Positions 62,281 through 64,000 of a stretch of DNA of 64,000 nt are shown here, one piece after another (positions within the stretch are counted from its first letter, which is position 1; each line of letters starts with the position of its first letter). The stretch lies in contig NC_089724.1 of NCBI RefSeq assembly GCF_035083965.1, forward strand, positions 32,492,352 to 32,556,351, read 5' to 3'. The notes beneath the pieces were generated by a model. It worked only from the letters and a program-made list of their open reading frames with translations. It was not told the DNA's origin and ran no database searches. A program made the translations under genes and the position numbers. The stretch comes from Branchiostoma lanceolatum (lineage: Eukaryota; Chordata; Leptocardii; Amphioxiformes; Branchiostomatidae).

Positions 62281-62639
62281 CGATGGTTGGACAACTTGTT
62301 GTTTAGGTACAGAAGATCATTAAGTATTGTTATCTATGCATACGAGGACATGATTTGCATAGTCAGTGAGAAAGCATCATTTGGCGAAGGAATGAGGTCG
62401 CGGAACTCTAGTTTATTTTAAAACCGCGCGGAGAGAGCCAGATTTTTAACCAATGGAAAAAGAATATCAGCTCTTCTAAAATGAATAATGCATTCATTGT
62501 CTGTAACTTGTTGTCCCCTTGTTTATCGCCGTGCCAACATGAATATTAATACAGAAGTCTTTGATGAAGAACAGTGCTAGGGTTACCAATTATTAATGAT
62601 ATGCCCTACTTATAATGATGACAATAAGACAAAAGTTAA

Positions 62640-62850
62640 TGCAATCAATTACATGTAAGTCGAATATTACCCTGCCACACCCAAGTACCGATACTTTCAA
62701 TGTACTTTTATCTTGTCCAGATTCCTTATAGGCCAATACATTCATTTGTGGTAAAATAGACCTAGATTGTTAATTATGTTATCTGTACATTGCCATACAT
62801 TGTCACTGATGCAATTGTTGTGCAATAAATCATTCATTCATTCATTATCG
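62640..62850 (+). mobile_element. LINE-like 3' end with (ATTC)n tail
   Basis: The stretch ends GTTGTGCAATAAATCATTC and continues as ATTCATTC repeats. This layout (AATAAA then a 4-bp tandem tail) is the usual end of CR1-type elements. No protein-coding part is present. Confidence 0.5.
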
Positions 62851-63272
62851 TTCGTCAAGAGTCTTTCTCCTTCTAGTGCTCTTCTCGAGGGGCTCGAATC
62901 GCTATAGATAATTTGAATATCACAATAAGGATTAACGTCAGCTACATGTACTTTTAAAAGATACTAGCTTGTGTGCAATTTAGAAAAACATGATGAAGTA
63001 CGCGGTGACGAATTGCATTTGAAATGCGTCATTCGTGACGCTTCCAGACAACTTGACTTCATTCTGTTTATGTCGCTAGAGATAAACCTATTTCATTGCT
63101 TAGTAGATGTATAAGGGAGAGTCGTGACTAAGGACCATACATATGACGTTCTTTATTGCTCATGAAAACTGGCTTTAGCATAATACACCTCGACATGTGG
63201 ACATGACCCAAAGTGGACAATAATTTGGACCAAGACAACACAACTTGTTTGCTGTGTATCCGGAATATGGCC

Positions 63273-64000
63273 TTAGAATTCAAGACTACCGTTTGACTGA
63301 TTTCGAAGAGATTTCTGAATATCCCTCCACTGTTTGTAGATCTCTTCCTTCGGGGTACCCCACCACCTGTCGATGAGTTTCCAGAGACCTCCTGCTGTGA
63401 CCATGAGGTATTCTCTGTTCTCGGGATAGATACTGGCGGTGTGGTGTCCAAACACGTAGGACTGTAACGCCCTGGCAACAACACAGTAGTACAGGACATC
63501 CCACTCTACCGGCGTCAGAGCACGAACGCTTTCGAATCCTGTAGATAGACAAACCGCATTCAACTTAGCAGTTGAAAAATATATAACTGTAAAAAACACA
63601 AGCAAATGGACAGACCAAAAACAACACCTTCCCTCAATAGTCAATACATTGATGAAGGTTAGACATCCAGGTAGTAAGATACGCCAAAAATAGTTACTCA
63701 AGCAACTGGATAAAATTTTTGAAACAGTCAGACGTTTCAGACAGCATCCGCTGCCTTCCAGTCCTTATCGTTAGTCACTGACAAAAGACAGCGGATGCTG
63801 TCTGAAACGTCTGACTGTTTCAAAATTTTATCCAGTTGCTTGAGTAACTATTTTTGGTGTAACACCTTCCCTCGAATTAGTAGCCTACTCTATGGACTCT
63901 CTCTGACATGTTTGATTTATGAGTAGACTACCAACTCTGACCTGCCACTTCCTGAATTTGACCTTTGGGGTTATCTTCTGTCACTTTTGACCCAACCTGC
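63273..64000 (-). CDS. HYKK: Hydroxylysine kinase-like, C-terminal exons (partial)
   Basis: The last exon, 63538-63273, begins after TCTACAG and encodes GFESVRALTPVEWDVLYYCV, then ARALQSYVFGHHTASIYPEN, then REYLMVTAGGLWKLIDRWWG, ending at TGA. The GFESV, YPEN-x-EYLMVTA and W-K blocks match the C-terminus of hydroxylysine kinase (HYKK/AGPHD1) of the APH kinase fold, which phosphorylates 5-hydroxylysine with GTP. The preceding exon is probably at the window edge, ending at 63942 (...QIQEVA+G, phase 1, GTCAGA donor), matching the phase of the last exon. The rest of the gene lies beyond 64000. A hairpin MITE occupies the last intron. Confidence 0.68.
63682..63862. mobile_element. Hairpin MITE in the last intron of the HYKK-like gene
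   Basis: The arms CAAAAATAGTTACTCAAGCA continue ACTGGATAAAATTTT to AGCATCCGCT, with the complement starting AGCGGATGCTGTCTGAAACG; the loop is about 36 bp. Half-copies with the same terminus (TTGCTTGAGTAATT-TT-TTGGC) occur at 1036-1064 and 2822-2856. Confidence 0.8.

Overview
The window is animal nuclear DNA, most likely from a cephalochordate such as amphioxus. That is an inference from four things: invertebrate-deuterostome versions of myotrophin, a hydroxylysine-kinase-like gene, a Kazal inhibitor and an actin; short exons with GT-AG introns of 0.3-3 kb; many non-LTR retrotransposon fragments; and abundant hairpin MITEs. No bacterial genes, CRISPR arrays or rRNA were seen.

Layout. Positions 1-12.6 kb are mostly repeats: MITE fragments, a pogo-like element with a 185-bp foldback inside it, and nested hairpins. 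They also hold a partial C2H2 zinc-finger exon (minus) and a weak hotdog-thioesterase-like exon (minus). Positions 12.63-16.67 kb carry a complete four-exon myotrophin gene (minus), with a small BED-finger ORF and its own promoter-like block inside one intron. Positions 16.9-22.3 kb are transposon debris, including a decayed LINE between long inverted repeats. Positions 22.67-28.09 kb carry a five-exon secreted two-domain Kazal inhibitor (plus). One of its introns is a 46-bp minisatellite in which almost every unit carries a 3' splice-site-like sequence. Positions 28.4-31.4 kb are intergenic, with a second minisatellite and a degenerate CCCTAG array. Positions 31.39-59.22 kb carry one long minus-strand gene of 23 exons. 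Positions 59.2-63.2 kb are intergenic, with LINE tails. Positions 63.27-64.0 kb hold the last exons of a hydroxylysine-kinase-like gene (minus).

The main find is the 28-kb minus-strand gene. All 23 hand-read exons join in phase to an open frame of 1,844 codons. It encodes a Trio/Dbl-type Sec14 (CRAL-TRIO) domain, a spectrin-like helical region, about 900 low-complexity residues, and then a complete actin of 377 residues with intact nucleotide-binding motifs. No RhoGEF DH-PH module was found where relatives with this N-terminus usually carry one. The main alternative is two adjacent genes, because exon 16 can read through to a stop and an in-frame ATG lies just upstream of the first actin exon. 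Transcript data would decide this.

The genes do not form an obvious pathway. Myotrophin and the fusion protein both relate to actin biology (myotrophin/V-1 binds capping protein in other animals), but their proximity may be chance. The introns of the large gene hold transposons: two TA-flanked TIR elements, a truncated reverse transcriptase and several SINE-like copies.
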